This document shows positions 9,943 through 20,857 of a stretch of DNA of 64,000 nt, in pieces; within the stretch, counting starts at the first letter, position 1; every line of letters begins with the position of its first letter. The notes beneath the pieces were generated by a model. It saw nothing but the letters and a program-made list of their open reading frames with translations, had not been told where the DNA came from and made no database searches. Source of the DNA: Lampris incognitus (lineage: Eukaryota > Chordata > Actinopteri > Lampriformes > Lampridae); assembly GCF_029633865.1 (NCBI RefSeq), contig NC_079230.1:30842666-30906665 (forward strand), read 5' to 3'. Made by a program: the position numbers and the translations under genes.

Positions 9943-12900
9943 TCAGGGGTCTCTGTGCTGGGCCGGAGGGGCTTGCACCGTGATCACCGGCTGACAGGAC
10001 ACACAAGCATCTGATTGGTTAGCGGCTCAAATGATCCCTGACCTACAGCTGGCCCGCATGACAAACAAACACCGCGTCATCACCGGGGGCGTGTCGCGGT
10101 GTGGACCTGCGCTGCCAGGTAGGAGGAGTCCGGCAGGCAGCGGCTCACAACACAGAACCGCGTGGTAATGTAAAGCGTAATATTGTAGCGACTTCAGGGG
10201 GCAGCCGGGACGCGAACCCGGGTCGTTAACCAGTCGACTAAAGGCTCCGACCCGTTAGCCAAGGGTTAGCGAGTCTGGTCATTCGTGGTCGTTACACCCC
10301 CCCCCCCTTCGGAAAGCGCATCCCCGCGCTTCAGCATACCTGCTCCCTCACGCCTCTGGACACGCGCGCTTCCGGTGGCCTCGCGGTCCCACCAGCCCAC
10401 TCTGACACCAATGGAGAGAATTCAGGCGGCAGCCGGGACGCGAATCCGGATCGCTCGCCCCACGGATGACTACCCGTGATGCGAGCGATCCGGGTTCGCG
10501 TCCCGGCTGCAGCGGTTCCCGGCTGCCCCCTGAATTCGCTACAATATCACACCAGAATTAGTATTCAAATAACGCTCCCTAAATATCCCAGAGTAGATTG
10601 TGCGTTATCTTTCATTTCCCAGATAGCAAACCTGCGAGGTTTGCATTTGTAAACAAATGCTGGTGGAGTTGCTGAATTTAGCTGCAGAAAGTCAGTCTGT
10701 GACTGCCGGGTTTCCGTGAGACATAAATAGTCCAGTTTGTGCTCTGTGATGAAGTCACTGACTGGACACAGATAGCAAAATTGCCGTCCCACACTGACAC
10801 TTTCATTCGGCCCACATACCGCGTGGTATGATGGCACTTGGGCGGTCCGCTCCTTTTGCCAGATCTGGGCCAGAACCAAGCCTTAGCAATGCCGCATATG
10901 GGCCAAAGGTGGCCATATTTGTGCTGTGATATTTGGGCCATATTCACCGTTTACCACACGGGCCACTTCAGGGTCACATCCAGACCACATGTTGCCCAGA
11001 GCACCGCATCTTTGTCAGAGAAGGCCCACATGTGATTTGGCCTATTTGGGCCATATTTGCTATTATACATGTGGGCCACTTCAGGCTCACATCTACATAT
11101 TTTGTCAGGGCCAGAAGAAGGCCATCCGTGCCGCATCACTGCCTGAAGTGGCCCACATCCGGATGCTGTCTGGGTGAGATGACAAAATTATATTTCACGA
11201 TATGGAAATGTCCGAATTCCAGTCAACCATTGAAAGACGACAAACGGTATTGAAATCATGCTGCGTTCAAGACAAGCCGGAATTTGGAAATTCCAAGTTG
11301 GAAATTTCCAATTTAGCACGATGTCACAACTCCCGGTGTTGACTCAGTGGGAGAAGAAATATGCCAGCAGGAACAAATTTAACACTGACATAGATCCATG
11401 CTAAATAAAACCCTTATGATTACTTTCTAGAAGAATCTCGTTATTTACTTAGCAAACAAACGTTGGTTGCTCCACTTGCGCTTCCTGTGGCCGGGTAAAT
11501 GGGAGCACTGAAACGATACCCACGTTTTCCACCTGTAATTCCGAGTTCGATGACCATTCGTTTACTTCTTTACAAGATGGGTGTCGTTTTTTTACAGGTT
11601 TCCTTTAACGCAGTTCTACTGCCCGGCGCTATGGTACTACTACAGTGGTTGAACAACCATTCACGTGGGCTTGTAACTGGCCTTCTCTCTGGTGTCGCTG
11701 TCAGTCTGCTCACCATGTTGGCAGTGGGTGAGCAGCAGTTGACCACCTTGCAGCAGTAGGCAGCCAAGGTGGCGGAGATGGCTATCAGCGCAGCGTGGAT
11801 GAGGATGTTCTCAGCATAGCGGTGGTAATCGGCATTCTGATTGGGGGCAAAAGATAAGCAGAGGTTAGGATTTGGCGGAGCAGTAGATAAAACTGGATGA
11901 ACGTCCAGAAGACAGCCGAACAGTGAGTCTGCTTGACTTGATCCGTGCTCCGTAATCCAGGTGAGGAAATCACAGAAGGTTGAATCAGTTCATCGGGACA
12001 TAGTGTTTACTGGGAGATACGTTTCATCATCATCTGAGTGATCTCTTCTGTCTCACCTGACTGCAGGTATCCATCCCCACCTTACAGCGGCATAAGGGCC
12101 GAAACCAACCATCAGTTTCATATGCAGATATGGGTGTGACCATTAACTAGAGTTACAACGGCCATGTGTACTATTCACAGAGGATTTGGGAATGTTTGCA
12201 ATCACAGCATTGTAAGATGGTGACAGATGTACTCTTAGGCCGCCCTTCGGTTCAGGGATGGCCGTTCCCTCATCACATACTAGATGGCCTCTTTGACTCC
12301 CCGTTCAAACCAGCGTTCCTCCCAATCAAGGATGTGCACATCCTCATCCTTGAAAGAGTGGCCACTGGCCTGCAGATGGTGCAGACTGTGGAGTCCTGGC
12401 CTGATGTGTTAGCTGTTCTGTGTTGTGCCATCCTCTTGGCCAGCATTTGCCGAAGCCAGGAAGACACCCAAACCAGTGCACCAGCTGATCAAAGAGAGAA
12501 GGACAACAGCTGTCTAAGCATAAACGGATGGTGATTCTCTATGTGACGGGAGTGTCGGAGCAGTCGAGACGCGTATTTTCCAAACATCGTATCTCAGTTG
12601 CTTTCAAACAGAACAATATAGTGTACCCCATAGGCCGCGGAACGCATTTCGAATGGGTAGGGCCACGAATTGCCGTTTTTATTTGTCCTGATTATAGCCT
12701 ACACTTGGGTCACAATCAAATAGTATAATCAGTATGATTAGAAAGCATCAATCATTTGACACGTCAAGTCCAGTTGCATAGGATTAGAAAATGTCAACGC
12801 TCACCACCCCGTCTTAAACGTTCCCAGAGAAGTTCCTCCGCCTCTCGTTGTGCTGGATGACGTCACTGGCAATGGTGAGACCATCCACACTGGCCAAAGC

Positions 12901-15736
12901 ATCCCTGTGTGTGTGGCTGCACATCAAGTCATTGAGTCTCCTTTGAGTCATTGTTGACCTTAGATAAGTCTTCATACGATGAAGGGTTGAGCAGGGTTCA
13001 AGGGTTCAACAGCCTGTGTACATCTGGCAATAGGGGTTTCGACGCTTCATCGTTCATTTGAACGTTACTATTGCTTAAATTTAGCGAACACACTAGCAGG
13101 TAGTCTACTTACATAGAGCGCTGGTATTTTGTTCTGTGAAATTCACGTCCGTGTGACGCTAAGCTCATGTGACACAAATAACCAATCAATCATTAGGAAA
13201 CAGAGTTTGTAGCTTGTGATAGGCTACGTACTGTACGTAGGCTTACAGCTAGCGGAGATTAGCCCGGGAAGCACGCAAAAGGGCAATATATTAAGAATGT
13301 AACGTATTTGCGATTTGAATTTTTACACATGTTTATGTTTGATGCACGCCAAAGTAGGTATGGCCACGGCCCCACTGGCCATACCGGTTCCGCAGCCTAT
13401 AGTGTACCCTGTTAAGTGCCAGGAGGGATGCCGCGACTTGTACACCAGGGAAACCAAACCGACGCTGGCCAAGAGGATGGCACAACACAGGAAAGCTAAT
13501 ACGTCAGACCAGGACTCCACAGTCTACACCATCTACACCATCTACATGCCAGGACTCCACAGTCTACACCATCTACACCATCTACATGCCAGGACTCCAC
13601 AGTCTACACCATCTACACAGTCTACACCATCTACATGCCAGGACTCCACAGTCTACACCATCTACACAGTCTACACCATCTACAGGCCAGGACACCACAG
13701 TCTACACCATCTACAGACCAGGACTCCACAGTCTACACCATCTACACAGTCTACACCATCTACAGACCAGGACTCCACAGTCTGCACCATCTACAGACCA
13801 GGACTCCACAGTCTGCACCATCTACAGGCCAGTGGCCACGCTTTCAAGGATGAGGAAGTGCACATTCTTGATAGGGAGGAACGCTGGTTTGAACAGGGAG
13901 TCAAAGATGCCATCTATGTGAAGAGGGAACGACCATCCCTGAACCGCGGGGGGGGGGGGGGGCTAAGAGTACATCTGTCACCATCTTACAATGCTGCGAT
14001 TGCAAACATTCCCAAATCAAAGTTTCCAAAATTGGGTGACACAGTGGTCCAGTGGTTAGCGCTGTCGTCTCACAGCAAGAAGGTCCTGGGTTTGAACCCC
14101 GGGGTTGTCCAACCTTGGGGGGGTCATCCCAGGTCATCCTCTGTGTGGAGTTTGCATGTTCTCGCCATGTCTGTGGCAGGTCTTCTCCGGGTGCTCCGGT
14201 TTCCCCCACCATAAAAAAAGACACGCATGTCAGGGTTGATACTCCTGTCTGTGGCCCTGACCGAGGCATGGCAAGACCAACTGGAGTTGGTACCCGGGCG
14301 CTGCAGCTGCCCACTGCTCCTCACTACACAGCTAGGATGGGTTAAATGCAGTGAAAGAATTTCCCCACGGGGATCAATAAGGTAGTACCAAAACCCCCTC
14401 TGTGAATAGTACACATGTCCATTGTAACTCTAGTTAATGGTCACACCCATATGAAACCGGTCGTTGTTTTTGGTCGTTATGCCACTGTATTGTTTATAAG
14501 GGTGGGGGTACCTGCAGTCAGCTGAGACTGAAGAGGTCACTTGGCTGATGATGAAACGTTTGTCCCAGACCTGGACTGCAGCCTCCAGGTGAGCTGCTTC
14601 AGCTTCTCAGTGCAGCATTACTACTATGTGCTTATCCTTCTGCAACAGACCACCTTGCTGTTCAGCCGCCCCACGGCAGTCCAAAGCACACAGGAACGGG
14701 AGAGTCTGCCTCAGAAACAGGGTAGTGATGTACTGATCTGATATGCTAAAACCCTGCACCATTCCACTTCAGCTGTATTACCTCACCATTGGTTCAAGCT
14801 GACAGGTGTTTTTATCAAAGTAGCGTCATTTGACCTTCGTGCAGCCACGCTGGAGGAGTCAGACGTGCAACTCACCTGCAGCTGCTGGCAAACCGAGCGG
14901 GAAGTGACGGTGACGTTTTCCTCGTACAAAATATTCCAGCAGTAGGCTGCGTGATACTCCATGGCTAAAGGGACGTAGAAGACCAAGCTGAGCGAGGTGG
15001 TGACGCAGCCCATCACCTGCAGCCCCAGACAGGCCTTGAGCTGGAAGACAGATGAGACAGTGTCAGGGCACACGGTGCCGGCGTTGCCTAAGCACACATC
15101 AGAGCACTTTGGGAGGTTTCTGCAAGGGCCTTCATGCGGATAGGCCCACATGGCGTTTCGCTCCAGCGGGTGATGGAGGTCCTTACTGTGGGGAGATGGA
15201 GGTTCTGTGCTGCCATGGCCAGACTGCCGGCTATGATCACCTAGGGAACGGACAGGGAGAACACGATTAACACCTTGCCAAGAGCAGTAGAGGAGGTGCA
15301 CAGCGGTCTCCTGGTCAGGTCTGGCCAACAAGTCAAACGTCACCTTCTGTCTGCATGGGGACACAGTTTGTTGTCTGAATCGAGGAGAAGTCGAGTGTCT
15401 GAAATTTGGCACATAATGAGGTCTGACATATTTGTGATTTTGATCTGCTTTATTGATCCCTGTAGGGGAATTCTGCTCTGCATCCTCGCTGTGTAGCAGG
15501 GCGGCACGGTGGCGCAGGGGTTAGCGCGGTCGCCTCACAGCAAGAAGGTCCTGGGTTCGAGCCCCGGGGTAGTCCAGCCTTGGGGGTCGTCCCGGGTCGT
15601 CCTCTGTGTGGAGTTTGCATGTTCTCCCCGTGTCTGCGGTGGGTTTCTCCGGGTGCTCCGGTTTTCCTCCCACAGTCCAAAGACATGCAGGTCAGGTGAC
15701 TCGGCCGTACTACATGGTCCCTAGGTGTGTGTGTGT

Positions 15737-15805
<69 letters not shown>

Positions 15806-17471
15806 CCCTGTGATGGCCTGGTGGTCTGTCCAGGGTGTCCCCCTGCCTGTTGCCCAATGACTGCTGGGATAGGCTCCAGCATCCCCACGACCCTGAGAGC
15901 AGGATAAGCGGTTCGGATAATGGATGATGGATGGATGGATGGATAATGGATGGATGGATGATGGATGGATGGATGGATGATGGATGGATGGATGATGGAT
16001 GGATGGATGGATGGATGATGGATGGATGGATGATGGATGGATAATGGATGGATGATGGATGGATGGATGGATGGATGGATGATGGATGGATGGATGATGG
16101 ATGGATGATGGATGGATAATGGATGGATGGATGGATGATGGATGGATGATGGATGGATGGATGATGGATGGATGGACGGATGATGGATACCTGTGTAGCT
16201 AGGAGCAGTGGGCGGCCGCCGTGCAGCTCCGGGGACCAACTCCATTTCATCTCGCCATGCCTTGCTCAGGGGCACAGACAGGAGTATTAACCCTAACATG
16301 CATGTGTTTTTGATGGTGGGAGGAAACCGGAGCACCCGGAGAAACCCACCGCAGACACGGGGAGAACATGCAAACTCCACACAGAGGACGACCCGGGACG
16401 ACCCCCAAGGGTGGACATCCCCGGGGTTCGAACCCAGGACCTTCTTGCTGTGAGGCGACAGCGCTGACCGCTGGGCCACCAAGCCACCCTGAGGTACCAT
16501 GAAATACTTGAGGAGGTATTACTTCACAGCTGCTTGTGGTTTGGTAGCATGCTGGGCGGTACCAACTCCGTGCTGGCTCCCCCCTGTATAAAATCCCCCG
16601 TGGCTGCTGCTTTCAGCACCACCCAGTCCTTACCAGGAATGAGGAAATGAGGAGGGGTACGTCCCTCTCCAGACGAACATAGGTCGTGGTGGAGGTCACC
16701 CAGCTGATCTGGAACACACTCAAGGTGATCTGCGTGATCTTGGGGAGACAAAACACCGAGGGGCTGTTTCAAAAGTCATTCTCATGTGTAGGATGGAGCA
16801 CCACTGTCGTTCTCTTTCACGCAAACACACACACACACACACGCTCACACACACTCACTAACACACACACTCTCACACACAGACACACACACACACTCAC
16901 ACACACTCTCACACACACACACACTCACACACACTCACACACTCTCTCACACACACACTCACACACACTCACTCACACACACACTCTCACACACACACAC
17001 ACGCTCACACACACACTCATATACTCTCACACACACACACACACTCTCACACACGCTCACACACACACACACTCTCACACACACACTCACACACACACAC
17101 ACTCTCACACGCACACACACTCTCTCACACACACACACACACACTCACACACTCTCACACACGCTCACACACACACACACTCACACACACACACTCACAC
17201 ACACACACACGCTCACACACACACACACTCACACACACACACACACACTCACACACTCTCACACACACACACTCTCACACACGCTCACACACACACTCAC
17301 ACACACACACACTCTCACACGCACACACACTCTCTCACACACACACACACACACTCACACACACACACTCTCACACGCACACACACACTCTCACACGCAA
17401 ACACACACACTCACACGCAAACACACACACTCACACGCAAACACACACACACACTCACACACACACACACT

Positions 17472-17516
<45 letters not shown>

Positions 17517-17529
17517 ACACACACACACA

Positions 17530-17572
<43 letters not shown>

Positions 17573-17738
17573 CTAGAGCTTTGGGTTCCGAATCCAGGTA
17601 CTTCCGGGCGCGCGCTGGGTTCTTCTGGAACGTCACCGACACCAGGGGCGCATGCGCAGTGTTGCGCGGCTGGTCGACGTCCGCCTCCACAGTCGCCTCC
17701 TCGTCTTGGAATGCAAAACAAACAGACGATTTCAACAT
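9943..17738 (-). CDS. MS4A-family four-transmembrane protein
   Basis: Six exons with consistent phases: 17571-17738, 16634-16738, 15187-15240, 14876-15040, 11714-11836 and 9943-9990, giving 220 residues, normal for MS4A/CD20-like proteins. The N-terminus ends [11 protein letters not shown], the family's step into TM1 ([10 protein letters not shown], ~57-75). TM2 is [20 protein letters not shown] (~83-102), TM3 [20 protein letters not shown] (~115-134) and TM4 [19 protein letters not shown] (~175-193). The TM3-TM4 loop has Cys residues and an N-glycosylation site (NVT). The tail is [17 protein letters not shown]4A proteins sit in the plasma membrane or endosomes and act in receptor signalling or calcium entry; the role of this one is unknown. 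TMEM176 is a related alternative. The start may be further upstream, since a plausible acceptor (ttgcattccaag) lies inside exon 1. The intron 1 donor is part of a giant CA repeat. Confidence 0.88.
10183..10550. repeat. tRNA-like repeat C with inverted ends
   Basis: Opens with tgtagcgacttcagggggca and closes with its near inverse (tgccccctgaattcgctaca). Both arms hold gggacgcgaacccgg, which on the opposite strand is a tRNA box B (ggttcgcgtcc), preceded by a box A-like tagtcgactgg. Another copy lies at 32398-33085 and a scrap at 8138. It looks like two head-to-head tRNA-derived units, in MS4A intron 5. Confidence 0.6.
10618..11174. mobile_element. Non-autonomous DNA transposon (MITE), unclassified
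   Basis: Ends are cccagatagca (10618-10628) and tgctgtctggg (11164-11174), an 11-bp inverted pair with one mismatch. The interior repeats tttgggccatatt and gggccacttcagg in both orientations. No convincing target duplication and no coding capacity. In MS4A intron 5. Confidence 0.6.
11945..12480 (-). mobile_element. PLE fragment: 3' UTR and GIY-YIG part, minus orientation
   Basis: Carries the PLE terminal block (gtaatccaggtgaggaaatc ...), the gtttcatcatcatctgag element and the 3' UTR. At 12270-12470 it has the minus-strand coding end of the PLE endonuclease ([17 protein letters not shown]-type, decayed). It is joined head to head to a plus-oriented PLE at about 12490. Confidence 0.75.
12628..13400 (-). 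mobile_element. hAT transposon remnant inside the PLE
   Basis: Ends ataggccgcggaac and gttccgcagcctat form an inverted pair, and agtgtacc flanks it at 12620-12627 and 13401-13408, the 8-bp duplication expected of hAT. The minus strand keeps a transposase C-terminus at 12814-13010: [18 protein letters not shown] ... [17 protein letters not shown] and stop, like the hAT dimerisation tail. Most of the transposase is deleted. The left end has about two extra bases compared with the right. Confidence 0.75.
13505..13835. repeat. In-frame tandem repeat in the PLE endonuclease
   Basis: Repeated words ccaggactccacagtctaca and ccatctacacagtctacacc in units of about 16, 33 and 49 bp. The reading frame stays open through the array. 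The PLE copy at 50275-50390 has a shorter version of the same array at the same place. Confidence 0.85.
14022..14394 (+). mobile_element. SINE family B, copy 2, in the PLE 3' UTR
   Basis: tRNA-like head (gtggttagcgctgtcgtctc), shared body, and the second tail type ending ccacggggatcaataag. PLE UTR sequence stops at cccaaatc before it and resumes with ctctgtgaatagtacac after it. Confidence 0.75.
14395..14560 (+). mobile_element. PLE 3' UTR end
   Basis: Holds attgtaactctagttaatgg, one minisatellite unit (cactgtattgtttataaggg) and gagactgaagaggtcacttgg. Completes the plus-oriented PLE that began near 12490. Confidence 0.65.
15497..15915 (+). mobile_element. SINE family B, copy 3, with a TG repeat
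   Basis: Full head-body-tail copy with an L2-like tail (tgctgggataggctccagca, ggataagcgg). A (TG)n run of about 78 bp at 15726-15803 sits inside the body. In MS4A intron 2. Confidence 0.8.
15908..16192. repeat. GGAT/GATGGATGAT microsatellite
   Basis: About 280 bp of ggat and gatggatgat units grown from the tail of the SINE at 15497. Confidence 0.9.
16193..16492 (-). mobile_element. SINE family B, copy 4
   Basis: Minus-oriented copy with its tRNA-like head at 16430-16492. With copy 3 it makes an inverted SINE pair around the GGAT array in MS4A intron 2. Confidence 0.75.
16822..17570. repeat. Giant CA/TCACAC microsatellite
   Basis: About 750 bp of (CA)n broken by regular CT and CG steps. On the minus strand it is (GT)n and begins at the last base of MS4A exon 1, so it supplies the GT donor of that intron. 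Confidence 0.97.
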
Positions 17739-18500
17739 GCTCCGCGCGGACTGTGCGGCTCGACGCGAAACGGCACGAAGCGTCGCCGGCCGGCGGCGCT
17801 ACGTCACCCGCAGAAGTAAAGCGCGTGCAAACGCTTGGCTTTTGCGGAAGTGACTGATTCCCCCCCCACCCACCCCCACCCCCCGTCTTCATCACACCGC
17901 CGCAGATGGAAGTCATTTATCAGGACGAACAACACGGACGGCCCAGCACCCTGAAGATCATGCAGCAAAAACCCCAACCAGTTTTACCGCGTACCTGCCA
18001 TGACGTCAGCGCTCCTCTCGGCTCCTCAAGGACCACAAGTCTCCCGATCACGTCCCGCACACGACTGCCTGACTGACTGCCTGACTGCCTGCCTGAGACT
18101 GACTGCCTGAGACTGCCTGCCTGCCTGCCTGCCCGACCGCGGTCAGCTCGGACCACTGTTCCGCCTATGTCGACTATTATCGGAGGAGGTTTCAAACTAC
18201 GCCCCTCAAACCTCCGCATTTCCACTCGTTTTAACCCAACATCGCCCTCTGTGTTGCGCAACCAACTCCACCCAACTCCAACCACATTTGACAGCCCAGC
18301 ACCCCCCGGCCGGGCCTCCTCACGCAGGAAGCCCGGGGGTGGGGTCGGGGGTGGGGGGAGTGCTGACCCGCTGACACCGCGCAACGCTGCTCATCACAGG
18401 AATATGTGCATCCGCCTACGGTCACACCGGAATTCACACAAACCGGGTCTTGTTCCGTACTCCCACGTCCCTTGACAAGGAGACCAGAATCCATTTGCAC
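17739..18500. promoter_or_regulatory. CpG-rich region upstream of the MS4A gene
   Basis: Rich in CpG compared with its surroundings. An NRF1-like gcgcatgcgca lies inside exon 1 at about 17646-17656. No TATA box seen. A ctga/ctgc repeat occupies 18065-18135. Promoter role is inferred from position only. Confidence 0.4.
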
Positions 18501-19540
18501 AAAACTCCACCCGTTAGCAAGACAGTCGGTGAAATGCGTCTTTATTCGTATGTAAGTAATAAATCATATCGCTACATGTGTGTGTAGCGGGGATGGTTGT
18601 AACACAGCACCTACAAATCGGTTCTTTTGGACACGAGCTTCCCTTATTTGTCCACCAAAAAGACACGTTTACAACTACATGACACAACTCATTAAAGTGT
18701 TACAACCTGCCCCGCCACCGGGGTCAGTTATAACAACAGGAGGGGTCAGTTATAACAACAAGAGGGGGGTCGGTTGTAACAACAGAAGGGGTCAGTTATA
18801 ACAACAGGAGGGGGTCGGTTGTAACAACAGGAGTGAGGAATTAGAAATCGAGACCACGCCACAAAACAGGCATGCCAATAAGTTTATTACACGTGCCAAC
18901 ACTTGAACGACTTCCTGTCGCCCACCGAGCACAGGAAGTCCCTGCTGACGTGGAAATCACTTCACAACCTGCAAGACACAGCCGCCCCTACTTCCCAGAC
19001 TGCAGAGGAACTTTATTAGACTTCAGAAGAGCTTTCGTACAGGACATCAGCTACACAGTGGACAAAACGTGTGTGTGTGTGTGATCAGAGTTGCCGTGGT
19101 GACTGGTGTATGCAGGTCCACCAGGAGTGCAGTCTTCTTCGTGGGTCTAGAACTTGCACGTCTGATCCTCTTTCCTTCGGGTCTGTCATTTGCACAGGGC
19201 TCCGTGCCCACAAATCTTCTTCTGTGGTGTCCAGATCTTCCTCCCTGACCCTCCTGGACCGCCTCGCCGCTGGCTTCCTCTCCGCCTGATTTCGTTTTTG
19301 CTTTGCCTGTGTCCAAAACATGGCCTTTCCCCACATTCTTTAGTCCTGCGTTTAGTTGTGTTTCCGGGGTTAGTTGCAACCCCCCCACCTATTTAAAAAA
19401 GTGTTACAACTAACCCCGCCCAGCCAGCCATCTTCCGGCTAGCTGAAGCAGCATGGCGGTGTGACGTTAGCATGGTACACAAGACACTACTCTCCAATCT
19501 AATACAAGTTACACACTTATAACCTCAGCAGTGTCAGCAG
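18501..19540. repeat. Tandem repeats between the MS4A and LAMP genes
   Basis: 18715-18835 has about four to five copies of a ~30-bp unit containing ggggtcagttataacaacag. 18870-19440 holds no exon or known repeat that I can support. Confidence 0.55.
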
Positions 19541-19544
19541 TCAA

Positions 19545-19878
19545 AACCCTGGCTTGGTCCAAAGCCCTGGCTTGGTCCAAAACCCTGACTCGGTCCAAAG
19601 CCCTGGCTTGGTCCAAAACCCTGACTTGGTCCAAAGCCCTGGCTCGGTCCAAAGCCCTGACTTGGTCCAAAACCCTGGCTTGGTCCAAAACCCTGGCTCG
19701 GTCCAAAGCCCTGGCTCGGTCCAAAACCCTGGCTTGGTCTAAAGCCCTGACTTGGTCCAAAGCCCTGGCTCGGTCCAAAACCCTGGCTTGGTCCAAAACC
19801 CTGACTTGGTCCAAAACCCTGGCTTGGTCCAAAGCCCTGGCTTGGTCCAAAACCCGGCTCGGTCCAAAACCCGGCTTG
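19545..19878. repeat. 18-bp minisatellite
   Basis: About 18 copies of ctggcttggtccaaaacc with few variants. The unit length is a multiple of three and lacks stops in most frames, so long open frames run through it on both strands. These are taken as by-products of the repeat. Confidence 0.9.
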
Positions 19879-20340
19879 AGCCGGAGGAGTGTTTCGTCTG
19901 TAAAATCTGCAGCTTTCCACCCAGCTATGCCGGGTCACATGGCCGGTCGGGAAGGAAGTTGGACAAATGTGGCCAAGGAAGTGATCCCGCTCGCTCACAT
20001 GACTGTTAGGTCATCCCTTCCTGGTGAAAGTGACACGGTTACAGCAACCGAAGTCGCCGCTGCACAACGTGTCCTGTAAATACACACACGAGTATCGTTA
20101 CGAGGCCCCGGACTGCATAACCCGCACCCGCCCGCTTCACGTGTGGGCAAAACTAAAGCTGCAGAAGAGATCCTGTCCCGAGTAATCAGTGCAATACGTG
20201 AACGAAAAAGAAGGAAGCTCTCACAAAACATTGTTTTCTCGTTGTGAGCGAGGCAGCAGGGGGCTGAGAGGTAACACAAACAACTGCCCCGGAAACACAG
20301 GCGCTTAAACGGACCACCGGTTCCCCAAGTTTCCATCCGT

Positions 20341-20346
20341 TTTATT
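20341..20346 (-). terminator. AATAAA poly(A) signal of the LAMP-family gene
   Basis: Plus tttatt reads AATAAA on the minus strand, about 510 bp past the stop codon at 20858. Confidence 0.5.
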
Positions 20347-20857
20347 GTACTACTGTGATACAACATCCCTTTAGAGAGGAGGGGCGTGGCCCCGTCATCC
20401 TCAGGCAGGTACAACATGAACGAGAACAACACAACAAGAACACAACAAGGACACAACAAGGACACACTGGCTGCTGAAAGAACGGCGCTAAATTGGACCG
20501 CCCGACCCGGTGTGGGTTTAGTAATACACACCCGTGTCGAGGGCGGGGGCGTCTGTACGCCACGTAGCAGAGGCAGGGCGGACGGTAGCTCGGCCGCTCC
20601 GTGTGTGTAAATTATGCAAGTAATTAACCTTAATCAAGGACAGAGCTCATTTCGAGGCCTCTGACTCGTTACAACCCGTGTTGACCGTCCTCGGCATTTC
20701 ATTGGACAACTGGCGGTAGCCGTGACAACGGTGAAACAACAGAAAATAAAATACAATAGCTGAGTGGAAGTGAATCAAGTGCCCTTTAACCCCTCAGTGT
20801 GTCAGATGGGAGTGACGTGTGGGCGGCGCCTCCTCGGCCCCCACCACCCCCCCCCCC

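Larger units (their letters stand above)
12490..14021 (+). pseudogene. Penelope-like element body: RT end and GIY-YIG endonuclease
   Basis: Plus-strand coding for [20 protein letters not shown] (12549-12608, end of the PLE RT-linker region) and, after a hAT insertion, [27 protein letters not shown] with [31 protein letters not shown] (13410-13950). The last is the GIY-YIG endonuclease that Penelope-like retroelements carry after their RT. The N-terminal RT is absent. A tandem repeat has grown inside the endonuclease. Followed by PLE 3' UTR with a SINE insertion. Confidence 0.8.

Noticed and set aside
11499-11759. Hydrophobic 86-residue plus-strand frame
   Set aside because: Partly antisense to MS4A exon 5 and its intron; no homologue recognised, while the minus strand fits MS4A exactly.
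13505-13835. Regular repeats considered as a CRISPR array
   Set aside because: Units are contiguous with no unique spacers, in a eukaryotic retroelement.
16686-17576. Long plus-strand frame of His-Thr repeats
   Set aside because: It is the CA microsatellite read in one frame; no start context, no family, and it overlaps MS4A exons and intron 1.
19531-20079. 182-residue frame over the 18-bp repeat
   Set aside because: Made of minisatellite units; no coding signature outside the array.
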